A program made the position numbers and the translations under genes. A DNA stretch of 64,000 nucleotides from Thereva unica (taxonomy: Eukaryota; Arthropoda; Insecta; Diptera; Therevidae), in the NCBI GenBank assembly GCA_949987705.1, contig OX465282.1, positions 86,354,070-86,418,069 on the forward strand. Direction: 5' to 3'. The first letter of the stretch is position 1; each line of letters begins with the position of its first letter. Of the stretch, positions 55,801-63,935 are shown piece by piece. The notes beneath the pieces were generated by a model. That model saw only the letters and a program-made list of their open reading frames with translations. It ran no database searches and was not told the origin of the DNA.

Positions 55801-57557
55801 CACCCCGTAGATCTTATTGTAGTTCTTGGATCCTGTAGTAAAATTTGAAAACACTGACTGTGTGAGATTATTCTACAGCCGAGTTGTTCTTTTTAGAAAC
55901 GAATTCCGAGTTTGTTGAGTACGCGAAAAGTCTGGTGGAGAGAACGAGACGAGCATTCTCATGCAAACTATCAAAAACATTTACACGGTAGACATTGAGA
56001 TAAATCTATTTTTCCCAATCTTTTGCCTCAAATGTGGCAAAAATCCTTAGTATAAAAAAACAATATAATATTTTATACATATTTATCAATTTTGAAATGG
56101 GTCAAATAACATGTTTCCACTCCATTTATGGTTTTTGCATATTTCAATTTTCAAAACTACTGTGATTCAACTAATGAATAACTGAATTCTAAGACTGGAT
56201 TCATAATTGTGAATTTCTCAAAAGTAATTTTTATTGCAAAAATCAATTAACCCAACAGTTTCAACAACAATTTTAAATCAGGCCAATTTCTTTACTCACA
56301 ATGCGTTTTTATTTTTTACTTACATATAACAGAACAAGCAACAGATGGAAGCCTGGCATCAGAAAATTGGGCTTTAAATATGGAAATTTGTGACATGATA
56401 AACGAGTCATCTGAAACAGCAAGAGATGCAATGAAAGCTATCAGAAAACGTTTACAGCAAAACGCTGGAAAAAATTCAACCATAATTATGTATACACTAA
56501 CAGTTTTGGAAACTTGTGTTAAAAATTGCGGAAAGGCTTTTCATGTATTAGTAGCTAATAAGGAGTTTATTCAAGAGCTTGTTAAAATAATAGGACCTAA
56601 AAATGATCCTCCCGCTGTTGTCCAAGAAAAAGTCTTAAGCTTAATTCAAGTATGGGCAGAAGCCTTTAAAAATCAACCCGAGTTAAATGGGGTTGTGCAA
56701 GTCTATCAAGAATTAAAGAATAAAGGAATCGAATTCCCAATGACAGATTTGGATTCATTAGCACCAATATATACTCCACAAAGGGTTTGTATTTACTATA
56801 TCTAAGTTACTAAAATTAATAGAAAAATCATTTATTTAGAGTGTTCCAGAAACTACCCCTCCGGCTCTTCCGCCTACTTCTCCACAACACATTACTCAGG
56901 TCTCTTCACCTCCTGGAGGGAATGTATGTTCTCTTTTAATTGTAATAAGTGTTTTGTTTTAATTGTTTCTCGTTTTAGACTAATGTTCCAGCGACTCTTA
57001 CACCAGAGCAGACATCAAAACTACAATCAGAGTTGGATATCGTTTCTATGAATATGACTATTTTAGGTGAAATGCTCACTGAGTTGAAACCAGGCCAAGA
57101 AGATCCTGCAGATTATAAATTACTTTCTGATCTAGCACAAACGTGCAGGTAATGGTTTCCGTATACCAATTACACAAACAAAGGCTCGTAACGTTTTGTT
57201 GTTTTATTTTTAGAGAAATGCAAGGAAGAATTGTGGAACTGATTGGAAGAATTAGTCATGATGAAATTACTGCAGAGCTTTTAAGACTCAATGATGAATT
57301 AAATAATATTTTCCTTCGTCATCAAAGATATGAAAAAAACCGTGATTCTAAAACTACAAGTGCACCATCAGCTATTCTAGGTGCTGCAATGGGGGTACCA
57401 ATTACTAATTCTAGTAAGTTTTAAACAAATTGAGTTTATATGAATGCTCTTACAATATATGTTTTAGCTAAAGAACCCGGTAAAGATGCCTTGATTGATT
57501 TAAGCGATGGTGCAGCTGGAGGTGCTGAAGGGCTACCATCTCAGTTTAGTGGATTGG
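37892..57557 (+). CDS. Tom1: TOM1-like VHS/GAT endosomal adaptor, exons 1-6 (3' part outside window)
   Basis: Exons: 37892-37961, 56333-56784, 56840-56923, 56979-57148, 57214-57413, 57468-57557; 355 codons so far, GT-AG, phases agree. TOM1 binds ubiquitinated cargo, Tollip/endofin and clathrin on endosomes. Exon 1 encodes [20 protein letters not shown] and joins exon 2 through [12 protein letters not shown], the family VHS start. The VHS domain spans ~10-150 ([33 protein letters not shown]). A Pro-rich linker follows at 175-202, the GAT domain at ~205-300, and a clathrin-box-like LIDLS at 334-338. A full TOM1 is about 490 aa, so ~135 residues lie beyond the window or in an unseen exon. Intron 1 is 18.4 kb, mostly TEs. 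The first ATG was chosen; ATGs 2 and 6 codons later are possible. Confidence 0.93.
37962..39050. other. Tom1 intron 1, left part, no TE recognised
   Basis: About 1.1 kb of AT-rich intron with no ORF. Any intronic enhancer of Tom1/UQCRC2 would be expected here, but nothing specific is visible. Confidence 0.4.
39050..39190. repeat. Fragment of a GGGGTCGTCCAT repeat with 17-G run
   Basis: GGGGTCGTCCATCAATTCAA, a 17-G tract at 39081-39097, then TTCGAGAAGAATCTCACATAA. This order recalls a repeat family common in insects whose opposite end is missing here. Long G tract with potential for assembly error. Confidence 0.5.
39191..40384 (+). pseudogene. LINE RNase H domain and C-terminal zinc motif (5' truncated)
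   Basis: A long open frame of 397 codons. An RNase H type I domain occupies ~107-235: [10 protein letters not shown] gives the first Asp, [12 protein letters not shown] the Glu, IALDNQAVI the second Asp, and [19 protein letters not shown] the His and last Asp, so all catalytic residues are present. A C-terminal zinc motif follows, with CRMC, then H...C in TATHIVCHC. This order (RNase H after RT, then CCHC) is that of LOA/R1/I-type LINEs. The RT itself is missing upstream. The start is arbitrary; the first ~60 residues do not match RT. The frame is surprisingly open, implying a recent origin. Confidence 0.8.
40386..42055 (+). mobile_element. Non-LTR retrotransposon family C, copy 2 (best preserved RT)
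   Basis: 5'-truncated at the RT start: [13 protein letters not shown], then [60 protein letters not shown] and the catalytic box [11 protein letters not shown]. Then [12 protein letters not shown], a frameshift near 41270, and a C-terminal part 41344-41814 with [15 protein letters not shown] and [20 protein letters not shown]. Further stops and shifts near 40700 and 40760. The 3' UTR holds ACGACATGACAGACTGGTAG and AAAGGGTGATTCCTAAGC before an A-run at ~42052. It abuts the RNase H ORF without spacer. Confidence 0.85.
42056..43890. other. Tom1 intron 1, non-coding
   Basis: No gene. A dispersed repeat (42972-43130) matches 19855-20010. A CpG-rich stretch near 42290-42480 and an open minus frame at 43498-43803 are not recognised. 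Confidence 0.45.
42972..43130 (+). repeat. Dispersed repeat fragment (copy 2)
   Basis: Same-orientation match to 19855-20010, with GGATTACTTTGTCACCAGTA, TACTAGTC and GTCAAACCTAGTCCCAACTA. The boundaries are unclear. Confidence 0.6.
43897..45436. mobile_element. hAT-type non-autonomous element, 1540 bp, 8-bp TSD
   Basis: Tips TAGGGTTG / CAACCCTA flanked by an exact 8-bp direct repeat GTATTTAA at 43889-43896 and 45437-45444, the hAT signature. Sub-terminal GATTTAAATC motifs occur in both ends. The interior holds a MITE (44373-44969) and, at about 45008-45265, one arm of the palindromic sequence found at 59.1-60.6 kb. No transposase. Confidence 0.9.
44373..44969. mobile_element. 597-bp MITE, CCAGTTCACGCAATTCGAC termini, TGG duplication
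   Basis: Inverted ends GGCCAGTTCACGCAATTCGA and TCGAATTGCGTGAACTGGCC(CC), TGG at 44370-44372 and 44970-44972. Multiple CGACGTCGAC motifs mirror each other inside. A related element is at 53085-54196. The 3-bp target and GG..C.GTTCA tip recall PIF/Harbinger (inference). Confidence 0.9.
45441..45755. other. Tom1 intron 1, non-coding
   Basis: Short unique stretch between the hAT element and the gypsy LTR; nothing recognised. Confidence 0.4.
45760..46240 (-). repeat. 3' LTR of the young gypsy element
   Basis: 481 bp, TG...CA ends. On the minus strand CTATATAAAAG at about 46030-46040 is a likely TATA box. Confidence 0.93.
46252..48906 (-). CDS. Gag-protease-integrase(partial) fusion ORF of the gypsy element
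   Basis: 884 codons, uninterrupted. Domains in order: SAP-like helices (5-37); long charged coiled coil with EMKEA repeats (70-210); Gag core (225-390); CCHC knuckle (C417, C420, H425, C430); retropepsin with DTGAS at 501-505 and ILGLDF near 566; integrase zinc region with H717, H724, C751, C754; integrase C-terminal GPY-type module (WEGPYKIL at 833-840). RT and RNase H should lie between protease and the zinc region; they are absent, joined at DTALSRRPC (~596-604). The integrase catalytic core is also absent, joined near VDKISREN (~778-787). Both joins keep frame. The product could assemble particles and process Gag but not copy or integrate DNA unaided (inference). Confidence 0.92.
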   Translation of the reverse strand: MGRKLVDLRTVELKTELSKRSLSTVGAKSSLTALLREPMVNEGKDPETYMFEDEVEAEPEETTVSMAELFKTLMVMKEAQERASAEMKEATTEMKEAQERSSAEMKEATTEIKAEVLALKDEQKLLAVAHERSLAELRESMEEQRNQMEQKFELMSLSVDKKLENLESSIKANVENDLEKLENSVRENDEKLKIELESVRAELERVKIHHPATASHEVIGVRKLQPPTFDGQSPWSTYKLQFEAAAAGNCWTEEEKATALTLSLRGTAAEILQSIPAEHRNSYEFLVQALEMRYGDQHMQEVYRLQLRNRLQKPGETLKQLCADIERLVHLAYPSFGQDYINEVAREAFLNSFADRDLQQAARLAGKKNTAEVLAYALAYEAAKQATRNTVHLRGINMTENICHRVNTSEVRRRLRCWNCGEPGHLQRSCRKRRRVESPGSRSGSTCCEKCGQRQKGDRRELVGKMETPDVIVNITQLQRGNNSLVIEGKVGDEQYTITVDTGASRSVIRADLVGRKWRKNADQYILKTVTGEPVKLHGETMMDVVLGDIKFTHSFLVADIVDECILGLDFMTTHGILLDLGELMMKHRNRGIPMDTALSRRPCEPGFKYRWRIEEKCQKTTAEPSIKYEDQGIRDAQRDDPDISAILSWKEHNEKPKWKDIAERSEILKSYWAQWDSLHIEGGVLKRKWETADGISHRMQVLVPRAGITDILEECHNSPSGEHLGVNKTLSKIKERFYWLHMREDVTNWCRKCTACADSKGPRVRAKGEIRQHHVGASVDKISRENPKTASDRMKPRYDLRANCSGFQEGNLVWLFNPRRRKGKFSKLQRQWEGPYKILTRINDVVYRIQQGPKAKKKIVHIDRLYPYHQPDPGWTTVRDEQS
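49001..49016 (-). other. Primer binding site, tRNA-Leu type
   Basis: The plus strand reads CCCACTTCTGACACCA, identical to the 3' end of a typical eukaryotic tRNA-Leu including CCA. It begins 2 bp inside the 5' LTR. Confidence 0.8.
49019..49499 (-). repeat. 5' LTR of the young gypsy element
   Basis: Near-identical partner of 45760-46240; transcription of the element would start here on the minus strand. Confidence 0.93.
49610..49657. repeat. Solo terminus of the GGGTCTGTTC MITE family
   Basis: GGGTCTGTTCAAGATTTCTG and following GCTATAGCAGCTT without a matching right end; a truncated copy. Confidence 0.75.
49724..50220. mobile_element. MITE, GGGTCTGTTCAAGATTTCTG termini (copy 1)
   Basis: 497 bp, inverted ends GGGTCTGTTCAAGATTTCTG / CAGAAATCTTGAACAGACCC, direct ACG at 49721-49723 and 50221-50223. 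The interior is full of AGCAGCTTTTT / AAAAGCTGCT motifs. PIF/Harbinger-type by 3-bp target (inference). Confidence 0.92.
50418..50951. mobile_element. MITE, GGGTCTGTTCAAGATTTCTG termini (copy 2)
   Basis: 534 bp, very similar to copy 1 along its interior (GACTGCAAGCAAGAAAGCAG shared). CCG at 50415-50417 and 50952-50954. The left tip has one extra G. Confidence 0.9.
50975..51190. repeat. Dispersed CCGCCATCTTGG repeat (reverse copy)
   Basis: Reverse-complement match to 715-800, including AAGATGGCGGCCG and ATGGGTATCAAATTAAAG. Non-coding. Confidence 0.6.
51191..51790. other. Tom1 intron 1, possible LTR remnant
   Basis: No ORF. A TATAAATAG string at 51644 and an A-rich 3' part resemble an LTR promoter, but no TG/CA ends or partner are found, so this stays open. 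Confidence 0.3.
51795..54789 (+). pseudogene. Gypsy-type pol, older copy with RT, RNase H and integrase core (5' truncated)
   Basis: Related to the young element but keeps what that one lost. RT palm: [11 protein letters not shown] with its YLDD box, then VNYLGHVIS. RNase [21 protein letters not shown], ending in [10 protein letters not shown]. Integrase zinc region: [20 protein letters not shown]. Integrase core: [15 protein letters not shown] (first Asp) and [16 protein letters not shown]; the second catalytic region reads [11 protein letters not shown] with Asp changed to Gly. Then [11 protein letters not shown] (third-residue region, after the MITE) and the chromatin-side tail. Stops and frameshifts occur throughout. 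A 1.1-kb MITE splits the integrase at 53085. A polypurine tract AAGAAGGGGGCAG (54777-54789) ends it. Confidence 0.88.
53085..54196. mobile_element. 1112-bp MITE, CAGTTCACGCAATTCGACG termini, AGG duplication
   Basis: Ends GGTCAGTTCACGCAATTCGA and TCGAATTGCGTGAACTGGCC(CC), AGG at 53082-53084 and 54197-54199. Removing the insert and one AGG restores [15 protein letters not shown] of the integrase, proving the limits. Longer relative of 44373-44969. Confidence 0.93.
54790..55175 (+). repeat. 3' LTR of the older gypsy copy, truncated
   Basis: Starts TGTGATGATTTATGCGCCAT and stays alignable with the young LTR to about AAAAAGCGATAATTAGAATT; the CA end is missing. Confidence 0.8.
55295..55766 (+). 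mobile_element. tRNA-derived SINE with family C LINE-like 3' tail
   Basis: The head has an A-box-like GTAGTCTAGGGGTAAGGCG (55305-55323) and a B-box-like GGGCTCGAATACC (55349-55361) at tRNA-like spacing, with no intact tRNA fold. A long unrelated body follows. The 3' end AGTACAAAGGGACTTTCCCTAAGC then A-run resembles the family C LINE tail AGTACAAAGGGTGATTCCTAAGC. Possible direct repeats ATCACCCC lie at 55280 and 55799, some distance from the ends. Confidence 0.7.
55769..56332. other. Tom1 intron 1, right end
   Basis: AT-rich, no ORF; the acceptor ACATATAACAG ends the intron at 56332. Confidence 0.5.
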
Positions 57558-58832
57558 GTGAGTAGATATTGTATTGCAAAATACCCATTTTAAATTTTTT
57601 TTTGATAATTCGTGGGATATTTATTTACCAAATTTATTCTTTTCCTTTTAAGTTCATAATTTGTATTAAGTCACGTTTTGAATGTTTTTAATTTAATCAA
57701 AACTTAATTAGTGTTCAGCAATGTTAGCCATTTCATTGTTCGAACAACGTTCACTAATTATACAGAATTATCAAAAAGTCGTGCTCGATAGTTTACATTT
57801 ATTTATCGCGCACATATTTTAGGTCTGATATAATCTTACTATTCTTCAAATTGTTAAAATTTTCAAATTAAATATTATCGTATTTTGCTATACGATTTGA
57901 GTGTGTATCCGCAGGGTAGCCACTTTATGGAAAACTGGGAAAATCTGGGAATTTAAGTAATACGGAAAAGTCAAGGGAATTTTCATTCAAATCGCTGAGC
58001 TTCGCTGACAACGTTACCCTGCGCTACTCTTACGTCTTCGACAATAAAGAACAAGTACGTGCCAAACCCTGCCTTGATAACCGTAAGATAATGTCCGACT
58101 CGATAAATAAAGACATTGAACTCATTATAGAGCAGTGGCGGTTCGTAAGTTTCAGGATAAGGGAAGCAATAATGCTCAAAGCGAACGATAAAAGTAAAAG
58201 TATCGAAGGCTTTATTAACTAAAAAAAAACTGAAAAATAACATAGTGGAGTCAGATAAACAAACATATGGAATTATTTCCAATCTAAAAAAATGTTTGGA
58301 ACTACGAATACTATACGAAATGGACATTTTCTACCTCTAGCAACCGCCGCTATGTAAGTTATCGGCCATTTTGTGAAAATTTCATCATTTTGGTCGTTCT
58401 TTCTAAATATAGATGCATATATCTCGGAATGTGTAGGTCCGCAAAATGCAAAAAAAAGAGAGGCTCTTCGTTATGATTTTGGCTATCAGCGGTTACAATA
58501 TTAAATTTTTATCTGTACACCTAACTTCAAATTCTATTGAAAATTAAAGCGTCCAAAGAAAAGCTGTTAAACTATAATAAGCCCAAATCTAAAAAAGATA
58601 GTAATAATAAAACCCTATTGTAACCTTCGCCTACCATCATTACATTCTTCTTGCAAAAAAAAACTTTGGCGTCATCCCCACGCTTATGCTTAACTTACAG
58701 TGAAGGGCAACGCGTTTAATTCTATATCTCAGAAAGTATGCATTTTACGACAAAAATGTATATAATCTTTTTTGTAGATAAATAAGTGATTTAACTTTTT
58801 TGTCCAGAAATTTTTTTTATAAAGTCAATCAC
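57558..58832. other. Tom1 intron 6, non-coding with LINE piece
   Basis: After the donor GTGAGT no further Tom1 exon is seen. It holds a family C LINE piece at 57980-58140. The rest is AT-rich. Confidence 0.45.
57980..58140 (+). pseudogene. LINE family C RT fragment
   Basis: The frame reads LSFADNVTLRYSYVFDNKEQ and continues DNRKIMSDSINKDIELI, aligning to 41074-41210 of copy 2. The catalytic box SFADD has changed to SFADN. Confidence 0.8.
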
Positions 58833-61332
58833 GCCGATTATACAACTCGCCGGATTAACTGCGGAGGGAATTTTATGTAGATTTGACGTTTGGTGTATTA
58901 TAGAATACGCCGAATGAAAAATGACCGAATGACGGTAATACAGTGTGAAAAATTGTTATTATAGAATCCGCTTGTGAAACGCATTCCATACAAAATTTGT
59001 CATTACAAATCGGCATCACATTCACTACGGATGTGAAAAATTTCGGTTTAGTTTTCTTGCCATGAAGACTAATAAAATGTGTGTAAATGTTTTTAATTTA
59101 ATTATACTATCAATTTAGTCCAGGAAGAATAGCAAAAAAGTTGAAATAAATCTACCCTGCGATTTCTTGACGCTATAATTAAGAGAAAAATCGTAGGAAT
59201 TCAATGAATGTGTTTTGGATAAAATTGGTCCAGGGCAACAGGTGGTAAAATCTTAATAAAAGTAGGAAAAACACGTTTTTTCGCGATTTAGGTACGAAAT
59301 AAATTTTGTTTTGGAAAACAAAAAATACTACATAATAGTGCTTAAAAAGACGAAAATTATGAGTTTTGGACCATTGAAATCGGTCAACAGGTTTTTGCAG
59401 AAAAATTCAAAAACCGTTAAAAATGGCGAGTTTTTGACATTTAATTATAGGGAGTGTGATTATCGTAGAACCTTGTGTCAGGGCTTAAATTGTGGCCACT
59501 GATGGTGCCTACCTACAATAAAAATTTCATGAAAAAATAATGGTAACTTTTCGAGTAAATCTCAAAATTGTAAAAACACCTGTTTCACAATAAAAGGTTG
59601 AACAAGGCCAACAGCGGTCCTAGAAATTTTTTGATTGGCATTCTGGCTCGCAAAGGGCTGCTCTACAACCCCATTTTCATGAAATGTAAGGTTTGATACA
59701 CCTTAAAATCCCGTTTGAAAACCACTCTTTTTAAAGTTTTTTGAATTAAAAACTTTACTTTTGAGCTTTTTCTTGAAAATCGTTCTTCGACAGTTTTATT
59801 AGTTTGTTTTTCTTCACCTGTTCTACAGGTCCAATTTTATTCGGAATATATTCATATAATTCCTACGATTTTTCTCTTAATTATAGTGTTGAAAAACCGC
59901 ATTTGTTTTTTGTTTTTAAGAAAAAGCTTACAAAGAAAACTCAAAAGAAGAGCTTTTAATGCAAAAAAATGTAAAAAGGGTGGTTTTCAAACGGGATTTT
60001 AATGTGTTAAATCAAACCTTACATACATTTCATGAAAATGGGGTTGTAGAGCAGCCCTTTGCGAGCCAGAATGCCAATCAAAAAATTTCTAGGACCACTG
60101 TTGGCCTTGTTCAACCTTTTATTGTGAAACAGGTGTTTTTACAATTTTGAGATTTACTCGAAAAGTTACCATTATTTTTTCATGAAATTTTTATTGTAGG
60201 TAGGCACCATCAGTGGCCACAATTTAAGCCCTGACACAAGGTTCTACGATAATCACACTCCCTATAATTAAATGTCAAAAACTCGCCATTTTTAACGGTT
60301 TTTGAATTTTTCTGCAAAAACCTGTTGACCGATTTCAATGGTCCAAAACTCATAATTTTCGTCTTTTTAAGCACTATTATGTAGTATTTTTTGTTTTCCA
60401 AAACAAAATTTATTTCGTACCTAAATCGCGAAAAAACGTGTTTTTCCTACTTTTATTAAGATTTTACCACCTGTTGCCCTGGACCAATTTTATCCAAAAC
60501 ACATTCATTGAATTCCTACGATTTTTCTCTTAATTATAGCGCCAAGAAATCGCAGGGTAGATTTATTTCAACTTTTAAATATTTTTCCGCTATCTTTCCT
60601 GGACTAATTATAAACAAAATAAGTTCAAAAATAAATTTTTTACAGAAAACACACAACGAACCGATACTGTTGGTTCTGCCATACAAAATGATCCTGACCG
60701 ACACCGTTCTGGCATCTGCCTTTTGCTAAAAATCTTAGACACGCTGACAATTTAAACTCTGAAGTTAGTGATGATTTTACCACCGGTGGTAATTTAGTTT
60801 TCAGTCCTTTTAAAACATAACTAAAAGCGGCTTTGCGTAGCCTGAAGTTTTTTATAAATCTTAAAACAAATGACAACAATGGTTAGGAACTAAACAAAAC
60901 CAAATTTCAGAAAATATTTATTCACTGGACGTTTGGTAACTGGAAAATGTCTTAGCATATATTTCGGATTGTTTTCCGAGTTTCTTTCCTGTTATTCCCC
61001 TCGTCTAAATTTAAATAAAACCTAATGGTATCCATAATTACGTACTAAAAACACTTAATTTTTGGCACTTATTTGTTGTTGTTGTTGTATTTTAAACTTC
61101 CTAACACCGAAGTGTTAGCGTGACCCCAAGGTTACGACTGGTATAAGGTTTTTCAACCATATCAACCACTGAACTAAGGTACTTATTTGGTATTTATTTT
61201 TCTAAGGATAGGCGAAAATATCGTGGAAAATTTGACAGCTAGTGGTGAAATTGCAGTTTCAGTGCGGATCGATAATGCAGAATTCCGTCGGGTTCTCCCG
61301 CTGCAGTAAATCCGGCGAGTTGTATAATCGGC
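58833..61332. mobile_element. 2.5-kb TIR element containing a large palindrome
   Basis: Inverted ends GCCGATTATACAACTCGCCG / CGGCGAGTTGTATAATCGGC continue for about 30 bp with few mismatches. The interior contains the palindrome 59114-60608. No transposase. No duplication was found at the present ends, so the true ends may differ by a few bases. Confidence 0.75.
59114..60608. repeat. 1.5-kb near-perfect palindrome
   Basis: Arms about 59114-59790 and 59920-60608. A 63-residue frame starting [20 protein letters not shown] is identical in both arms on opposite strands, a sign of arm identity, not of a gene. The spacer (59810-59905) holds another diverged copy of the CCTACGATTTTTCTCTTAAT arm segment. 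One arm segment also lies at 45008-45265. Confidence 0.9.
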
Positions 61333-61341
61333 ATGAATATG

Positions 61342-62207
61342 TTCGGAGTTATAGTGCTTCAAACTTTGAATATCACTTTCTTTGCACTATATTTCGTTAA
61401 CGGTTAGCCCGCCATAAAAAATCCTTTGTAAGACTTATAGAACACACAATTATCTATAATTTTTGTTATAATTATTTTTTACGTAGGGCTAATATTGCAC
61501 GAGATATGGTGCGTTAAGTGTCGAAAAACGTGAATTCAAAAGTATTTTTTTGACAATATCTTGTTAATAGCACGTTTTATTGCAAAACTGATTACAACGT
61601 TTTTTGTGCGTAATTTCGTTACCCACATTTTTGGTTCTAACTTTTTCCTGTAAAGTGGATATTTATGGGTTTATTACACCTTAAACCTTAATAAGGAATG
61701 GTTATTTACAAATATTTCTTCAACTATTCATTTGCGATGAGAATTTATACCAACAAATATGCTTGTTATAAAATTCTGTAAAAATTTTGCTTCGAACATT
61801 TTTTTGCAGCATTTATACTTTGGCCTATTCAGCGCCAAACGTTTCAAATATCAATGCACATAAATGTTCATAGAAATAATACAGAAATTTCGTTATCGCA
61901 CAAACTTTTTTAGAGAGGCCTCCCGACACAAAAAATGTGGGTAATGAAAAAACATTATAATCAGTGCAATAAAAAGTGTAATTAAAAAGATATTGGCAAA
62001 AAACTACTTGTAAATTCACGTTTTTCGACACTTAACGCACCATATCTCGTGCAATGTTAGCCCTACGTAAAAAATAATTATAACAAAAATTATAGATAAT
62101 TGTGTGTTCTATAAATTTTACGAAGGATTTTTTATGGCAGGCTAACCGTTAACGAAATATAGTGCAAAGAAAGTGATATTTAAAGTTTGAAGCATTATAA
62201 CTCCGAA
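61342..62207. repeat. 866-bp palindrome adjoining the TIR element
   Basis: Arms about 61342-61660 and 61920-62207, sharing TTCGGAGTTATA at the tips and GCACGAGATATGGTGCGTTA inside. Identity is about 95% by eye over the outer 230 bp, less toward the loop. No coding sequence. Confidence 0.85.
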
Positions 62208-62740
62208 CTCCAATTGAGATTTATCTGTTTCTTTCAATGCACGTTTTTATTGTGCCGGAAATTAGTCAATAATTATATAATTTACTTATGTTCATGCAGC
62301 AATGAGTGTATAACATTCAATGCGGGGTTCCAGATTAAATTATTGATTGGAGTAAAATTTTGAGTGAATGGTTGGTTATAGAATTGATTTAAAGCTAAAA
62401 TCAGTATTGAAGATAATGATGTCAAATGATGCTAATTAATGTCCGCTATCGAAAGATGATGTCAAGAGTTGATAATTAATGTCAACTATATTCAACGATG
62501 ATGATTCTTTTTCCATAGCGGTCTCGAGATGTATTAAAATACCTTAAGGTGATCTGGTGATTGGACTCGGAGAGGAAACAATACGAGAGATAAACTAAGG
62601 AAAATTATTGCAGTGAAAGAATTGAACAGATTCCTTGTAGTGAATGGGCTTTCCATGTTTCGCAGTTGTATAAAAGAACTGCCTTAACGGTTGAACAGCC
62701 ACAATTTGGTGTTAATTGAGATCTCCGTTGCTCTCCACAA
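62208..62740. other. Tom1 intron 6, non-coding
   Basis: No gene or repeat end recognised. Confidence 0.4.
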
Positions 62741-62744
62741 GCTT

Positions 62745-63280
62745 CTATTCTCCCCAAAACCATGGAGATGATAATCAACAAAAAGCTTATGGGATGTCTA
62801 GAATCCAACCGACTTATAAACGAAAAACAGTGCGGCTTCCGACAAAAAAGATCTACTGGCTCTTTTAGTTTCCCTTCCAGACCACCTCAACCGAAGTTTG
62901 CATCGATTTGGGGAATGTAGTCTGGTTGCTCTAGATATTTCCAAGGCGTAGAGTATGGCACTCAACCCTGTTAGCCAAACATAAAGCTATTGGTGTTGAA
63001 CCATTTCTACAGAATTGGATTGAAAGTTTCTTTTTTGGCCGATCAAAGTAGCATTGGATGTCGTCAAATCGGAACCCCACTCGATCACTGCGGGGGTCCC
63101 CCAGTGATCAATTTTAACACCTGCTTTATTCCTTGTCTTTATAAATGACCTACTTTCAATCCCCTCCAACCCACTTCTTAGTTTCGCTGACGACGAAAGC
63201 CTACGTTACTCTTACGGCTTCGATAAAGCAAGACAAATACGCGCCAAATCCTGTCTTGATGATCGTGAACGATTGCCTGC
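62745..63280 (+). pseudogene. LINE family C RT fragment, frameshifted
   Basis: Pieces MEMIINKKLMGCLESNRLIN and QCGFRQKRSTGS, then in other frames NWIESFF, SITAGVPQ and LSFADDESLRYS-like text. Same order as 40630-41110 of copy 2, with multiple shifts and small deletions. It ends near an 11-C run (63308-63318). Confidence 0.8.
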
Positions 63281-63479
63281 CCTTTAGGTGCAGCTGTTTG
63301 GGTTAAACCCCCCCCCCCTAAGGCAGTCGCTTCCAAACTGTGATTCATATAAAATTCTTGGGGCCCCCAAAAAATATGTAAATTAGCATACCAAGTAGAG
63401 TGCGCCATCTAGACCAATCTTGAATAACTCGGACAGACCTTTTTCACGCTTTTTCGGACACATGAAGTGCACCAACATC

Positions 63480-63935
63480 CAACGATAACGTGCGTCGTCG
63501 AGGGTTTAGAAATTTAAATAAAAATGGTCCAATGAGGATTTCTGACACATTTCGACCCAAAGAGAGACTTTCTCGTCGTGCAATGGTGTTTCGTGAATGA
63601 TATGTGAGTTTTCTGGTCCCTAAATTCGGCAGTTTGATTTATTGACTGCACCAGAGACTTAAAGTGAGCATCGTCCGTTATTAAAATGTTGTCTCAAAAA
63701 TCTGGCTCAACATCGATCATTCTTTTCCATATTGCAACAAGTGATGCGGCTTGTCTGTTCACAACAATCATTGGTTAAGTTGTACTTTGTATGGCAAGAG
63801 ATGAAAAACTTGCTTTACAATCCTCCTTAGAGTTGTTCCACTCACGTTTAGCTCCTAAGATCAGTTGCGATACTAGCTATTTGGATTATCGACAACACTC
63901 TTTAGTACCGCTTCAATAACTTCATTGGAGTGTGA
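63480..63935 (-). pseudogene. Mariner/Tc1-superfamily transposase relic
   Basis: Minus-strand frames give SGTTLRRIVKQVFHLLPYKV (helix-turn-helix end), DNILITDDAHFK (first catalytic Asp) and VNKSNCRI-stop-GPENSHIIHETPLHDEKVSLW. This order and the NPH-like box are typical of IS630/Tc1-mariner transposases. Several stops and shifts; the rest of the catalytic core is not visible. No termini found. Confidence 0.75.

Noticed and set aside
59311..60401. Two identical 63-codon frames on opposite strands ([13 protein letters not shown]...)
   Set aside because: They are mirror images in a palindrome of non-coding repeat DNA; the identity comes from arm identity, not from a gene.
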